From Limnoperna fortunei (taxonomy: Eukaryota > Mollusca > Bivalvia > Mytilida > Modiolidae): 64,000 nt of DNA. The DNA lies in contig OX104117.1 of assembly GCA_944474755.1 (NCBI GenBank), positions 57,172,964-57,236,963 of the forward strand, written 5' to 3'. Both the position numbers and the translations under genes were made by a program. Under the pieces are notes generated by a model that made no database searches, was not told the DNA's origin, and saw nothing but the letters and a program-made list of their open reading frames with translations. This document shows, piece by piece, positions 48,005 through 59,218 of this stretch; position 1 is the stretch's first letter; each line of letters opens with the position of its first letter.

Positions 48005-48242
48005 GCAAAACTAGATATCAGTAAGATGGTACCCATCATTGTGGGCCCAGCCAACCTTGAGGTCAAGGTCAAAGATCATCAACCATGGTATGCGACACAT
48101 CTCCTTGATATTATCTACCCACATTCCAAATATCAAAAGCCTACCTCAAAAGATAAAAAAGTTACAGCCAAAAGCAATAAGTTTCGGACAGACGCACTGA
48201 CAGACCGATTACTATAGGGTACCACAAAGTGGCGGGGCCCTA
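48005..48242 (+). repeat. Dispersed repeat, pair with 38795
   Basis: Same family as 38795-39051. The 3' end keeps CGGACAGACGCACTGACAGA, then arms TAGGG...CCCTA enclosing ACCACAAAGTGG, so it too ends in a hairpin after a GAC-rich tract. Non-coding. Confidence 0.65.
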
Positions 48243-49546
48243 ATTTATTATTAATTTACCTCATTAATTGAGTTGGAAAATAAAATTCATGTTGCTAATA
48301 CCAAATTTGGAAAATGACAATAGCTTATCTTTTATACACTTCATAATTGATATCAAACAACCTTATTTTAAACAATATGAACATACATTTTGAAATTATG
48401 GAGAAAAATATTGTCTCTTGGTAAAGGTTTTGATTTTATCTACCTAAGCCTTCATGTCACCAAAATCAACTATGTTTCCATAACATATTTCTATCAGTGT
48501 AAAATAAATCAAAATTTTCACAATTTTTTTTACTGTATTCTTTACGATTAAGTGAATCATATTTGCATATTTGATATAAAATTTATTTTGAGCATCTTTC
48601 TTTGATTCTGAAGAAATATTTGGACTCTAACTCACAATTTTTATCATGTCCCCTGTAAGAACCTATATTTCATAACACATAATTATTTACAATAAAGAAT
48701 TGATTTTGATGAAACATTCATATAGCTAGTTGAATATCATTGATTTAACTTCTAAAATATGTTTGGATAGTATACTTAAAAAGTTTTCTTATTATGTGAG
48801 GTTTTTTCCTATTTTATCCATGCTTCCATAACTTCATTTTCTGTAACACATACACATTTACAATACTTCAGCCATTTTGTGAGATTTCGAACAACAAATT
48901 TCAGTAAACACCATATCTAATCATCAACCATAAAGCTAGCATTGGCTTCTCAGTTAATTCATAGAATTACAGGGGATCTTTCTTTGCGAGCAAGTTAGAT
49001 TTTTCAATAAATTGATATGGGTTGTTTATAAACAATATATTAATAAAATAATTTTTGCTTAGTTACGGGAAATCTAATGTTCTAACATGATAAAAATCAA
49101 ATTGGAAATATGTAAAAAGGTGTTGCCATAAAAAGCACCAGTAGAAATATTCCGTTACGGAAAAAGAAAATTTTAAAAGTTAGAAAAGTTTGAAATTCAA
49201 ATATTGAGTTTTAGTCTTTTTTAACATTTGCACTTAAATATAGCCAAATACAGTCTAAATATTCAGATAAAAAAAGTTCTACATTTGCAGTTTTTACAAA
49301 AGAATAGTTTAATCATGCATGTTTTCTTCAAGATTACATACATATTATGCTACACATTCATTATTTTATAAATTATTTGCATGTGGCAATGGTCTTCAAC
49401 ATTTCTATCAATTTGTAATGTATGACAGGGGGGAAATTGATACAGATTGTTACGATTAAAGCAGAGATATATTTCATTACAGAACATTGGAGTAAGATTG
49501 ACAAAAAGAGGTCATAATTCTTTTAGCAGCCTCTTCATATGTTAAA
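48243..49546 (-). other. Intron stretch without recognised features
   Basis: About 1.3 kb of AT-rich sequence with no coding signal, inverted repeat or repeat partner that I could find. Confidence 0.45.
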
Positions 49547-51491
49547 CTAGAGGCTCCCAGGAGCCTGTATCGCTCACCTGAACCTGAAACCAAACAACCT
49601 TTTTCTATCCAGCTTTTCTTTGCTATAAGGAATTGCCCAGCACTTCTGCAAAAGTCATTAATGTTGACCTTTTAAGGGAAATAATTCCTATAAGGAGGAG
49701 CTTTTGATGCTTAGAGGGAGAAGGGAGGTTCACTTCAAATTTGCTGTACCTGTTATACTTTTTTAACTATCAGTCGAAAACTCTCTTGACCCCCCCCCCC
49801 CCCCCCCCAATTTTCTATTTTAAGCTAATGTAGCTATATTGGTAGTCAGGTGTCATGATTTGCATAATTTTGGTAGAATGTCCATGGGACACGGATCCCC
49901 CGCTAAAGTAAGTCCCAAACAGGAAGTAGTTGTCCGACAGGTCTGAAAGTCGCTTAGGACATACAACTTGTGATACTGAGCAACCCTGCCAAATTTCAAA
50001 TTGTTCTCATGTACGGTTTCTGAGAAAAGCTTGACGGAAATTTGTACATACAGACAGACGTATTTACGTACAAATGAAGTCCCAAACAGGAAGTAGTTGT
50101 CCGACAGGTCTGAAATTCGCTTAGGACGTACAACTTGTGATACTGAACCACTCTGCCAAATTTTAAATTGTTCTCATGTACGGTTTCTGAGAAAAGCTTG
50201 ACGGAAATTTGTTCGGACGTACGTACGTACGGACGGACGGACATGAGTAAAACTTAATGCCCCCCGACATGTCGTCGCGGGGGCATAAAAATGTTCAAGG
50301 AGAATAATTCCTAAACGGTTCATCAGACAATCTTGACCCTAAGTCATTTTTGTAGCCCTCATAGAGCAGAACAATTAAGCAATACTAACTTTTTCTCTAG
50401 TTCAAATAATTTTCAAGATTTTAAGGCAAAAATGTCAAAAATAATCAATTTTGACAATTAAAAGGCAATAACTCCTATAAGGAGTCCTCATACAACTTCA
50501 ACCCAATGGAGTGTTTCGTAGAGTTTTTGATGCTGATGAAGGCATGTCTCTTAGGTTTTCCTGTATCTGTTATACTTTTTGAACTATAAGCCAAAAACTG
50601 TATTTTACCCCACCCCCCCCTCCATTCTATTTTTAGCCATGGCGGCCATGTTGGTTAATCTGCAGCCATGGTTGGTGCAAACTTGGACATTTGACGGATG
50701 ATGTGTACAAAATTTCAAAGCAGTACTTTCAGTGGTTTCAGAGGAGAAGATTTAAAAAATCAATTAAAACCGATTAAAATAAACAGTTCAAGGGGAATAA
50801 CTCTTAAACGGTTCATCAGACAATCTTGACCCTAAAGGCAATTTTGTAGCCTTCATAGAGCAGAACAATTAAGCAATGCTAACTTTTTCTCTAGTTCTAA
50901 TAATTTTCAAAATTTTGAGGCAAAAATGGCTAAAATCAACAATTTCGACAATTAAAGGGCAATAACTCCTATAAGGAGTCATCATACAACTTCAACCCAA
51001 TGGAGTGTTTCATAGAGCCTTTGATGCAGATGAAGGCATGTCTCTTCGGTTTTCCTGTATCTGTTACACTTTTTTAAATATAAGCCAAAAACTGTATTTT
51101 ACAGACCCCCCCCCCCCCCTCTCCAATTTTTAGCCATGGTGGCCAGGTTGGTTAAAGCTTTGACCAAATGGAGTGTTTTGTAGAGCTTTTGATGCTGAAG
51201 AAGGAAGGTCTCTTTGGTTTTCCTGTATCTGTTATACTTTTTGAACTATAAGCAAAAAACTGTATTTTGACCCCTCTGTTCTATTTTTAGCCATGGCGGC
51301 CATGTTGGTTGGTCTGAGGCCATGATTTGGGCAAACTTGGTAGAGGGCATTTTACTGATGATGTATGCAAAGTTTCAAAGCAATCCCTTCAGTGGTTTTT
51401 GAGGAGAAGATTTTTGAAGAAAAGTTAACGACGACGACGGACGCCAAGTGATGGCAATAGCTCACATGACCCTTCGGGTCAGGTGAGCTAA
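49547..51491 (+). repeat. Hairpin-ended repeat, copy E (with nested insert)
   Basis: The 5' hairpin GGCTCCCAGGAGCC is at 49552-49565; the 3' end has GACGACGACGGACG, then AGCTCACATGACCC, loop TTCG, GGGTCAGGTGAGCT and CTAA at 51491. About 410 bp of another family (49882-50289) is inserted. Core units carry C-homopolymers of variable length at one site (49790-49808 and 51106-51119). Confidence 0.78.
49882..50289 (+). repeat. Nested repeat with ATGCCCCC/GGGGGCAT terminal hairpin
   Basis: Lies inside copy E. It holds two units of about 165 bp (AAGTCCCAAACAGGAAGTAG recurs), then a CGGACGTACGTACG/GGACGGACGGACG tract, and ends in a hairpin with arms ATGCCCCC and GGGGGCAT around CGACATGTCGTCG. The 5' end also has ATCCCCCGC, complementary to the 3' GCGGGGGC. 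Same layout as the hairpin-ended family but different sequence. Confidence 0.6.
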
Positions 51492-52181
51492 AAAGGTCAA
51501 AATACAAAAGTATATTGTAAATGATTTAAATATAAATGTTTATTTTCAGAATGGCTTTGACAAATTTGGAGAGAAAGAAATAATGGAGACAAAAACAACT
51601 AGAAAAAGTCGATCTAGCGATCACCGAGACCCTTGCTAAATCTTTCAAACGATTTTTGAAAAAAAATTTCTAACACATTTTGTCGACTGATGACCTTGAC
51701 CTCTGATGAAATTCATACGGTATCAATAGGCTTCTATGTAATAATATCCAGAAGTTTCACTGAAATCAAATGCACAGAATATTGAGTTATTGTCTGGAAA
51801 TGTCTTTCTGTAAAACTTTATAAATTTTTTTTGGAAACTATCATCTTAAAATTTCACTGATTTCCAAAAAAATCGATAAGCATCCGATTCCTTTAATATG
51901 AAACTATCTCAAAGTTCCTTAAAATTGAATGCAGATATTCGCCATGTTTTGAGTAAGGCTGAAGAGGCTGTTCTCCAGAACAGAGTCATTTTCAAGATTT
52001 AAGGACCATGAAACAAATTTGATTGAAAAACTGTTTAGAGAAAAAATTAAAACTACACTGAAACAATAAAGAAAATATTCATGCAAAGTACAATAAAGAA
52101 ATTGTATGAATTCAAAATCATACACCTTAAAACACCTATTTTAGGTAACAAATTAAAAACACTTTATAAATACTCAATGTA

Positions 52182-53350
52182 CCGTATTTTCTGCACGTTT
52201 AGTCGATGTGGACGATAAGTCGAATGGACGATTTTTGGTAAAATTCGGGTAAAAAAACATAGATAAGTCGAATTCGGTCCATAAGTCGAGGTATCCGTGA
52301 CCATTAACTTAACTAGTAAGTATTCCAGCTCTAGAAAATTCTGTCACCAACCATATATTGGCAAGTTGTTAATATGTAGAATAAAATTGTTTAATAAATT
52401 TTGTTGAGGGGTAGATCGTTATAAAATGTGTACGAAACTTTGTTTTATAACGTCAGCGTCTGTACGTGAAGGAGAAAAGTGCATATTGATTGCATGTCAT
52501 TTGGGTTATTATCTCCTTAAAACAATAATTTCCTTTCAATTATTTTATTAATTAAAAGTATTATGCATACCTGGCTGAACACCTGTCACCTGAACAGGTG
52601 ATCGATCCACATAGCCCCAGCCGACAGAGCGACCCTAGCTAATTATCTCATTTTCAAATTTAAACCTGGCTTTAATCAACGAGTCAAGATAATAATTAAC
52701 GTTTGTTCCTTTAATTGCCCAATTCGATATTAATTCGAAACGAAAGACCCATATAAATACACGAAAACCATGTCGTAATATATCCTGCCATTTTTGAAGA
52801 AATATAAACCAATGCGCATGTTCCGGATGTTTATTTGCATGTATCATACCTCCGTTCAAAGGAGCACTAAAATTCATGACAATCGGGAACGTTTAATTGT
52901 TCTCGTTAGGTTTTCTTCGTCCTGTTTGTTGGAAGGTTTCTCTGATTATATCAAATTTTTGTTTTTAAACTACAATCAAAACGCATAATTAACCAATTCA
53001 TTCAATTTATAAATTTTTACGACATCCGAAACATAGTTTCTCCGGTTTCGTTTCCCTTCATTATAAAGCAAAATACACATCCTGCATCCAAAATCGCAGA
53101 AAAATAAAGATAAACAAAACATATCTATGCATAATTTATTTCGTTTATTTATACAAAAATAAATGCAGTAACATTGCACACAGTGTCCTTAGAATCCTGC
53201 AAAAGAAAACTGAAATTATCAGTACACGAAAAAAAAAATTTCCACATCCGACTTTTTCTGATTCAAGCCTTAGATAAGTTGATTCGGACCATAGGTCGAG
53301 GATAGGACTCCCAAGAAAAAAAGTGTCGACTTATCGTGCGGAAAATACGG
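52182..53350. mobile_element. Pogo/Tigger-like non-autonomous element
   Basis: Left end CCGTATTTTCTGCACG and right end, complemented, CCGTATTTTCCGCACG, each flanked by TA (52180-52181 and 53351-53352). Subterminal GATAAGTCGA motifs are repeated in both arms. The 1,169-bp body contains a shared ACCTGTCACCTGAACAGGTG palindromic stretch near 52580 but no transposase frame. Confidence 0.78.
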
Positions 53351-53559
53351 TACACTATTGTCTTGCTCAACTTTGCTTCAATTTACATAATTTGTAATTC
53401 TAAAGCCATCAGGTAGAGCTTGTTAAGATCCAAAACAAAATAAACTAGAGTAAAAACACCATTGATATCCCCAGCTCACAATTACTTTGAAATTCATGTG
53501 TTCTTAATTATGAACTTGAAACTTTATCTAGTTAAACGTGAAGGCGGAGTTGCAGATAA

Positions 53560-54495
53560 AACATGTAACCCTCCCCCATCCCCCAAAGAATGGCATCCAT
53601 TATGTCAATGACAAAGTCCATGTTTTTCTATGGGAAACCTCCAATAATATTCTGATCAAAATGTTTAATATCCGGTGCACAATGGCAATATGTGACCAAG
53701 ATTCTGTGTAAGTTTCAACAAATTCCATTCAGTGGTGTAGGAGAAGTTGCAAATAAAAGATGGGTATACCCTTATGTCCATGACAAAGTCCATGTTTTTC
53801 TATGGGAAACCCCAAATATCATTCCGATCAAAATGTTAAATATCTCCTGCACAATGGCACTATGTGACATGGATTCTGTGTAAGTTTCATCAAATTCCAT
53901 TCAGTGGTGTAGGAGTTGCACATAAGAGATGGGTATCCCCTTATGTCAATGACAGTCCATGTTTTTCTATGGGAAACCCCAAATATCATTCCGATCAAAA
54001 TGTTAAATATCTCCTGCAAAATGGCACTATGTGACAAAGATTCTGTGTAAGTTTCATCAAATTCCATTCAGTGGTGCAGGAGGAGTTTCAAATAAGAGAT
54101 GGGTATCCCCTTATGTCAATGACAGTCCATGTTTTTCTATGGGAAACCCCAAATTTCATTCCGATCAAAATGTTTAATATCTCCTGTACAATGGCAATAT
54201 GTGACAAGGATTCTGTGTAAGTTTCATTAAATTCCATTCAGTGGTGTAGGAGGAGTTGCACATGAGATAGGGACCCCATTAGGTCAATGACAAAGTCCAT
54301 GTTTTTCTATGGGAAACCCCAAATATCATTCCGATCAAAATGTTAAATATCTCCTGCAAAATGGCACTATGTGACAAAGATTCTGTGCAAGTTTCATCAA
54401 ATTCTATTCAGTGGTGCAGGAGGAGTTTCAAATAAGAGAAAGTGTAACGGACGGACAGACGGATGGACAGACGGACACCATGATCACTATAAAAA
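53560..54495 (+). repeat. ~170-bp tandem repeat with GACGGAC tail
   Basis: Five units of about 170 bp, recognisable by GATTCTGTGTAAGTTTCATC at about 53701, 53873, 54040, 54211 and 54381. Each also has TCCATGTTTTTCTATGGGAA. The array ends in GGACGGACAGACGGATGGAC and CACTATAAAAAG. Small open frames inside are by-products of the repeat. Confidence 0.75.
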
Positions 54496-54944
54496 GTTTT
54501 TTCATAAAATGTTAAAAATAAGAAATATATTGACACCTTATTTCATGACAAGGCACACATTTTAAACATGGTATCAAACAAGATATGCAACATCACAATT
54601 CTGGTAAATATCACATAAATACAGATTTCATTATTTGCTTCTTGCTATATATCATTGAACTTTATTTCTTTTTTAAACAATACAGAATATGTCATAGGTA
54701 TGTGATGCTATGTTCCGTTAAAAGAATAGTTTAGGATAGTTAGCTCATATAACAATTTATTTTTCATCTCATAAATGTTGTGGCTTAAATTTTAATACTG
54801 CATTCATAAAACATTGTTTAGCTTAATAAACTACAAATCAACTTGAAATTTTGACATTTTGCAATTTTTTACGTGCCCAAATGAAGGAGAATGGTTGATA
54901 TATTAACTGTAAATGATAGATTACAAATATTAAGGTCAACTCAC

Positions 54945-55112
54945 AAATGCACTGATCTACTTTGGTTGATTTCGAATTCACCGTGCCCTTTCCTGTCCCA
55001 CAAGGTATACAAACTGTTTTAGAATCTGGTAGTTCATTTGGTTGGTAAGTATCAATTGGACAGTCTTCACACTCTCCTGTTGAATTAACTTTCTGTCCTG
55101 CCCCACATTTTC
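54945..55112 (-). CDS. Cys-rich module exon 4, paralogue of module 6
   Basis: A 168-bp exon with acceptor CTGTTAAG and donor GTGAGTTG, phase 1-1. Six cysteines are kept (KCGAGQK, ECEDCPIDTYQPN, VCIPCGTGKG, QC). It aligns without gaps to the exon at 36465-36632, same length, with about 43 of 56 residues identical by eye. Intron sequence beside the donor is also shared, so the two arose by duplication of genomic DNA. Differences cluster near the C-terminal end of the module. One NST sequon is present. Confidence 0.85.
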
Positions 55113-55674
55113 CTTAACAGATAAACAATAAAAACACTGTAATAAAGAATGCTTCAAACAATGAGTGTGTATCAAGTCTATGCCTTGACCTGGGTTAAGT
55201 ATCATTTCCAATTCAGGCTGTAGCATTGAATAGAATTTGTTTGCAATTAATCATTTTGCAAAAAAAAAAAATAAAATAAAATTTTTTTTTTTTTAAATGG
55301 CATCAGTGTTTTATTTAAATCCCTCCAGCCCGTTAAAATTTTTCTGGTGATTGGTATTGCTGTTTTTTGTTGTTGATTAAAAATAATTATATACATGGAT
55401 TATGGAACTTTCCATACAAAACAATACATTATATCAACAGATTTGTTTTGTGTGTTCGTTCACATTAATTAGTAAGATTTCAACATATCCACTTGTAAAG
55501 TTAATTGCTGCTTATGTAATTATCCAACGTTGTCCATCTAACTTTGTATTTAAACTATTTAAAATATTTTAAAATTCCCTGGAATTTAAAAATAAATAGC
55601 GAAATAATTGTTTAAACATTTCACCATCAATGTATAAATAATATTATTCCCACAATTAACAAAAGTTAAACATA

Positions 55675-56546
55675 CAGTCAAACCTGTCTTAAGCGACCTC
55701 TGAAGGGAAATTGTAAAAAAGGTCACATAAGACAGGGGGTCTTTATACACAGGTCATAATGTTTGCAGACCAATCAACAAAGTCATGTTGTTAGCTTGTG
55801 AAAGAGTGAATTGAAGACCTTATTGTTTGTTTTATTAAGTAAACAATAAAATATGACATTTATTTTATGTAAATAACGCAAAGTACAAAATATACAACAA
55901 TAATGAGCGTTTGGATTTCCGATCGTATTAACGCAGATCAACTTTATTCCCGCTTTAGTGGTTGTATTTTTCTTTGTACCGGTTTTACTGGTTTCCTTGT
56001 GTTTTAACAATACGCTCTATGTAGAAAGTGCAAGTCGGTTTAGAACCAGTGTACACCGGTTTGGTATTGATTATTTCCCTTTGTAAAACAAAATGGCGTG
56101 ATTATACAATAAACACGCCGTTATAAGAAACATCATCATTTCCAACCCGAATGGCAACAAAATCGAATAACGACATTGACGACTATTCACATTTTACAGG
56201 GCAATCTGAACTTCGCTTCTAAGATAATAAAACAGTTTTTGATCGCTTCATACTTTATTTTTCCGTTTCAAAGAACCTTGCTAATTGACAACGATGCCAA
56301 TGGTCTACGAATCTTTTTTTCGTCAGACAGGGTTTATTTATTGTTTAATGATTTTATCAGTCCCGATAGTCGTTTTAGACAGGTTTTCTTGGTCAAAACG
56401 AACGGAAAACACGGTCGTTAGTCGCGTAAGACAGGGAGTCGTTATATAAAGGTCAAATGAATGGGAAAATGCTCGGGAGGAATAAATACGGTCGCATAAC
56501 ACAGGAAGTCGTTATATGGAGGGGGTCGCTAAGACAGGTTTGACTG
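55675..56546. mobile_element. Pogo/Tigger-like non-autonomous element
   Basis: Left end CAGTCAAACCTGTCTTAAGC and right end, complemented, CAGTCAAACCTGTCTTAGCG, with TA on both sides (55673-55674 and 56547-56548). Further copies of GGTC(A/G)CATAA(G/C)ACAGG sit inside each arm. The 872-bp body has no transposase. It lies in the intron between modules 3 and 4. Confidence 0.8.
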
Positions 56547-56625
56547 TACTTTTTTACTAGTATTATCCTTTGTTTTATATATAAGCATATTCATTAATGT
56601 TGACTTCAGTGAATAGTTATCTTAC

Positions 56626-56802
56626 TTATTGTACACTGGGCAGCTGTGATGCTTCCTGTATTTTCTGTTGTTATACCATCAGAGCAATTCTGACATGGCA
56701 TCAATATTTCATTTCGGTTATTGCTTCTATATGTCCCTCGAGGACAAAGTCGGCAGGTTTTTAGTACATAAGAGACAACTTCTTTTCCTGGATCACAATA
56801 AT
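56626..56802 (-). CDS. Cys-rich module exon 3 (ephrin-receptor-like)
   Basis: At 177 bp this is the longest of the thirteen module exons, with acceptor TTTCATAG and donor GTAAGAT, phase 1-1. It opens with YCDPGKE and keeps all six cysteines (YC, TCRLCPRGTYR, PCQNC, QC). The extra residues sit between the first cysteine and the first CxxC and between the two CxxC pairs. One NCS sequon is present. The intron toward module 2 (about 4.9 kb) carries two hairpin-ended repeats back to back; the one toward module 4 carries a pogo-like element. Confidence 0.85.
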
Positions 56803-57206
56803 CTATGAAAGATCAAACAATGATAATATCTGTATATTTGAACACATGTATTTGGTAGAAGATAATCACAACAATACCATATCAGTGCATTTTTGTTAAA
56901 AGTCAGTTTAGAATGCCAATAAAAGGAATTGTAGCAAATATATTGTTCCCAGAATTTTAATGTACCTTTAGGACTTTGGATGGATATTTGTGCATGAACT
57001 ATAATATCTTAAATTTCAAATTTGAGAAATTATTAAAGATCCATAATCTTAAAAATAGGGCATTTAATGGGACATTAAATGATAACCCGCCGCATTGCAT
57101 TGTTTTTAATATTCATGAACACATTTTACTGAATTACATATCAGCCTACAGGAACAGTTGAGCATGATAACAGTCTATCTAAAAAAGACAATTTTTAACG
57201 TGACCC

Positions 57207-57737
57207 TGGACCTATAACAATTATTTATAATTAGCACAACGCAAAAACTACAAATTTTATAGTACTTAACAGCTGTGCAAAGTTTTTTAAAAATCTCTTT
57301 ATGCGTTTTCAAGTTGTCATCTGGAAACTGCCAATTGTTGACCAAAAAAAGCCTTGAATTGGCCTAAGTCGAAAATTACAAATTGGATTGTGCTAAAAAT
57401 TAAACTTGATCTTCATTTTATAGAATTTAATAGCTATGCAAAGTTTTTAAAAAATCTGTTGACACGTTTTCAAGTTATCATCTGGAAACCACCAACTTTG
57501 ACCAAAATAAAACTTGAACTGGCCTAAGTCGAAAACTACAAATTGGACTGTGCTGAAAATCAAACTTGATCTTCTTTTTATGGTATTTAATAGCTGTGCA
57601 AAGTTTAAACACAATCTGTCGACACGTTTTCAAGTTATCATCTGGAAACCACCGAGGCTCGGACAGACGGACGGACGGACACTTATATCCATATGGAGGG
57701 TATCACACAATACCCCGCCGCTTTGTGTGGCGGGTAT
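57207..57737 (+). repeat. Tandem repeat element with CCCGCC/GGCGGG end hairpin
   Basis: Three units of about 160 bp (GGCCTAAGTCGAAAA, AAACTTGATCTTC, ATAGCTGTGCAAAGTTT). Then GGACAGACGGACGGACGGAC, then a hairpin with arms CCCGCC and GGCGGG, then TATAAAA. The layout parallels the hairpin-ended family. Confidence 0.6.
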
Positions 57738-57924
57738 AAAAAGTCACATACAGAAAATAAATAAATTCTCAAAATAACAAGTCTGGACACAGCAAAATGT
57801 CTCGCCTGAATTCCGCATCAGTAATGAAACAAATTATGTCTTGAGCATCAGGTAAATAGCATTAAATTGTTATCATATAAAATATACTATGCCTCAGGTT
57901 TCAGAGTTACTGGCCTAATCAAAA

Positions 57925-59217
57925 CTAGAGGCTCCCAGGAGCCTGTATCGCTCACCTGAACCTGAAACCAAACAACCCCTTTTTATCCAGCTTTTCTTTG
58001 CTATAAGGAATTGCCCAACACTTCTGCAAAAATCATTAATTTTGACCTTTTAAGGGAAATAACTCCTATAAGGAGGATCTTTTGATGGTTAGAGGGAGAA
58101 GGGAGGTTCACTTCAAATTTGCTGTACCTGTTATACTTTTTTAACTATCAGTCGAAAACTCTCTCGACCCCCCTCCCCCCCCCCTTTTTTTCATTTTTTC
58201 TATTTTAATCCAACGTAGCTTTGTAGGTAGTCAGGTGTCATGATTTGCACAATTTTGGTAGAGGACATCCTAAAGATGATGTGTGCAATGTTTCAAAGCA
58301 GTCCTTTCATTGGTTTAATAGGAGAAGATTTTTTTAAATCAAGTAAAATTGATTAAAAAATGTTCAAGGAGAATAATTCCTAAACGGCTCATCAGACAAT
58401 CTTGACCTTTTTGTCATTTTTGTAGCCCTCATAGAGCAGAACAATTAAGCAATGCTAACTTTTTCTCTAGTTCTAATAATTTTCAAGATTTTGAGGCAAA
58501 AATCATCAATTTTGACAATTAAAGGGCAATAACTCCTATAAGGAGTCATCATACAACTTCAACCCAATGGAGTGTTTCTTAGAGCTTTTGATGCAGATGA
58601 AGGCATGTCTCTTCGGTTTTCCTGTATCTGTTACACTTTTTTAAATATAAGCCAAAAACTTTATTTTACCGCCCCCCCCCATCCTATTTTTAGCCATGGT
58701 GGCCATGTTGGTTAATCTGCAGCCATTGTTGGTGCAAATTTGGTTGAAACAGTTCAAGGGGAATAACTCTTAAACGGTTAATCAGACAATTTTGACCTTT
58801 AAGTCATTTTTGTAGCCCTCATAGAGCAGAACAATTAAGCAATGCTAACTTTTTCTCTAGTTCTAATAATTTTCAAGATTTTGAGGCAAAAATGGCAAAA
58901 ATCATCAATTTTGACAATTAAAGGGCAATAACTCCTACAAGGAGTCATCATACAACTTTGACCCAATGGAGTGTTTTGTAGAGCTTTAGATGCTGAAGAA
59001 GAAAAGTCTCTTCGGTTTTCCTGTATCTGTTATACTTTTTGAACTATAAGCAAAAAACTGTATTTTGACCCCTCTGTTCTATTTTTAGCCATGGCGGCCA
59101 TGTTGGTTGGTCTGAGGCCATGATTTGGGCAAACTTGGTAGAAGGCATTTTACTGATGATGTATACAAAGTTTCAAAGCAATCCCTTCAGTGGTTTTGGA
59201 GGAGAAGATTTTTGAAG
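57925..59217 (+). repeat. Hairpin-ended repeat, copy F (joined to copy G)
   Basis: The 5' hairpin GGCTCCCAGGAGCC is at 57930-57943, then the same core as copy E (units with GGGCAATAACTCCTATAAGG and AGCCATGGCGGCCATGTTGG). It stops at GAAGATTTTTGAAG, where copy E would enter its GACGAC tract; copy G starts at once. So F lacks its own 3' end. Confidence 0.72.
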
Positions 59218-59218
59218 A

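Noticed and set aside
49996..50244. 82-codon minus-strand frame
   Set aside because: Lies wholly within a nested repeat and its duplicated unit; no protein motif.
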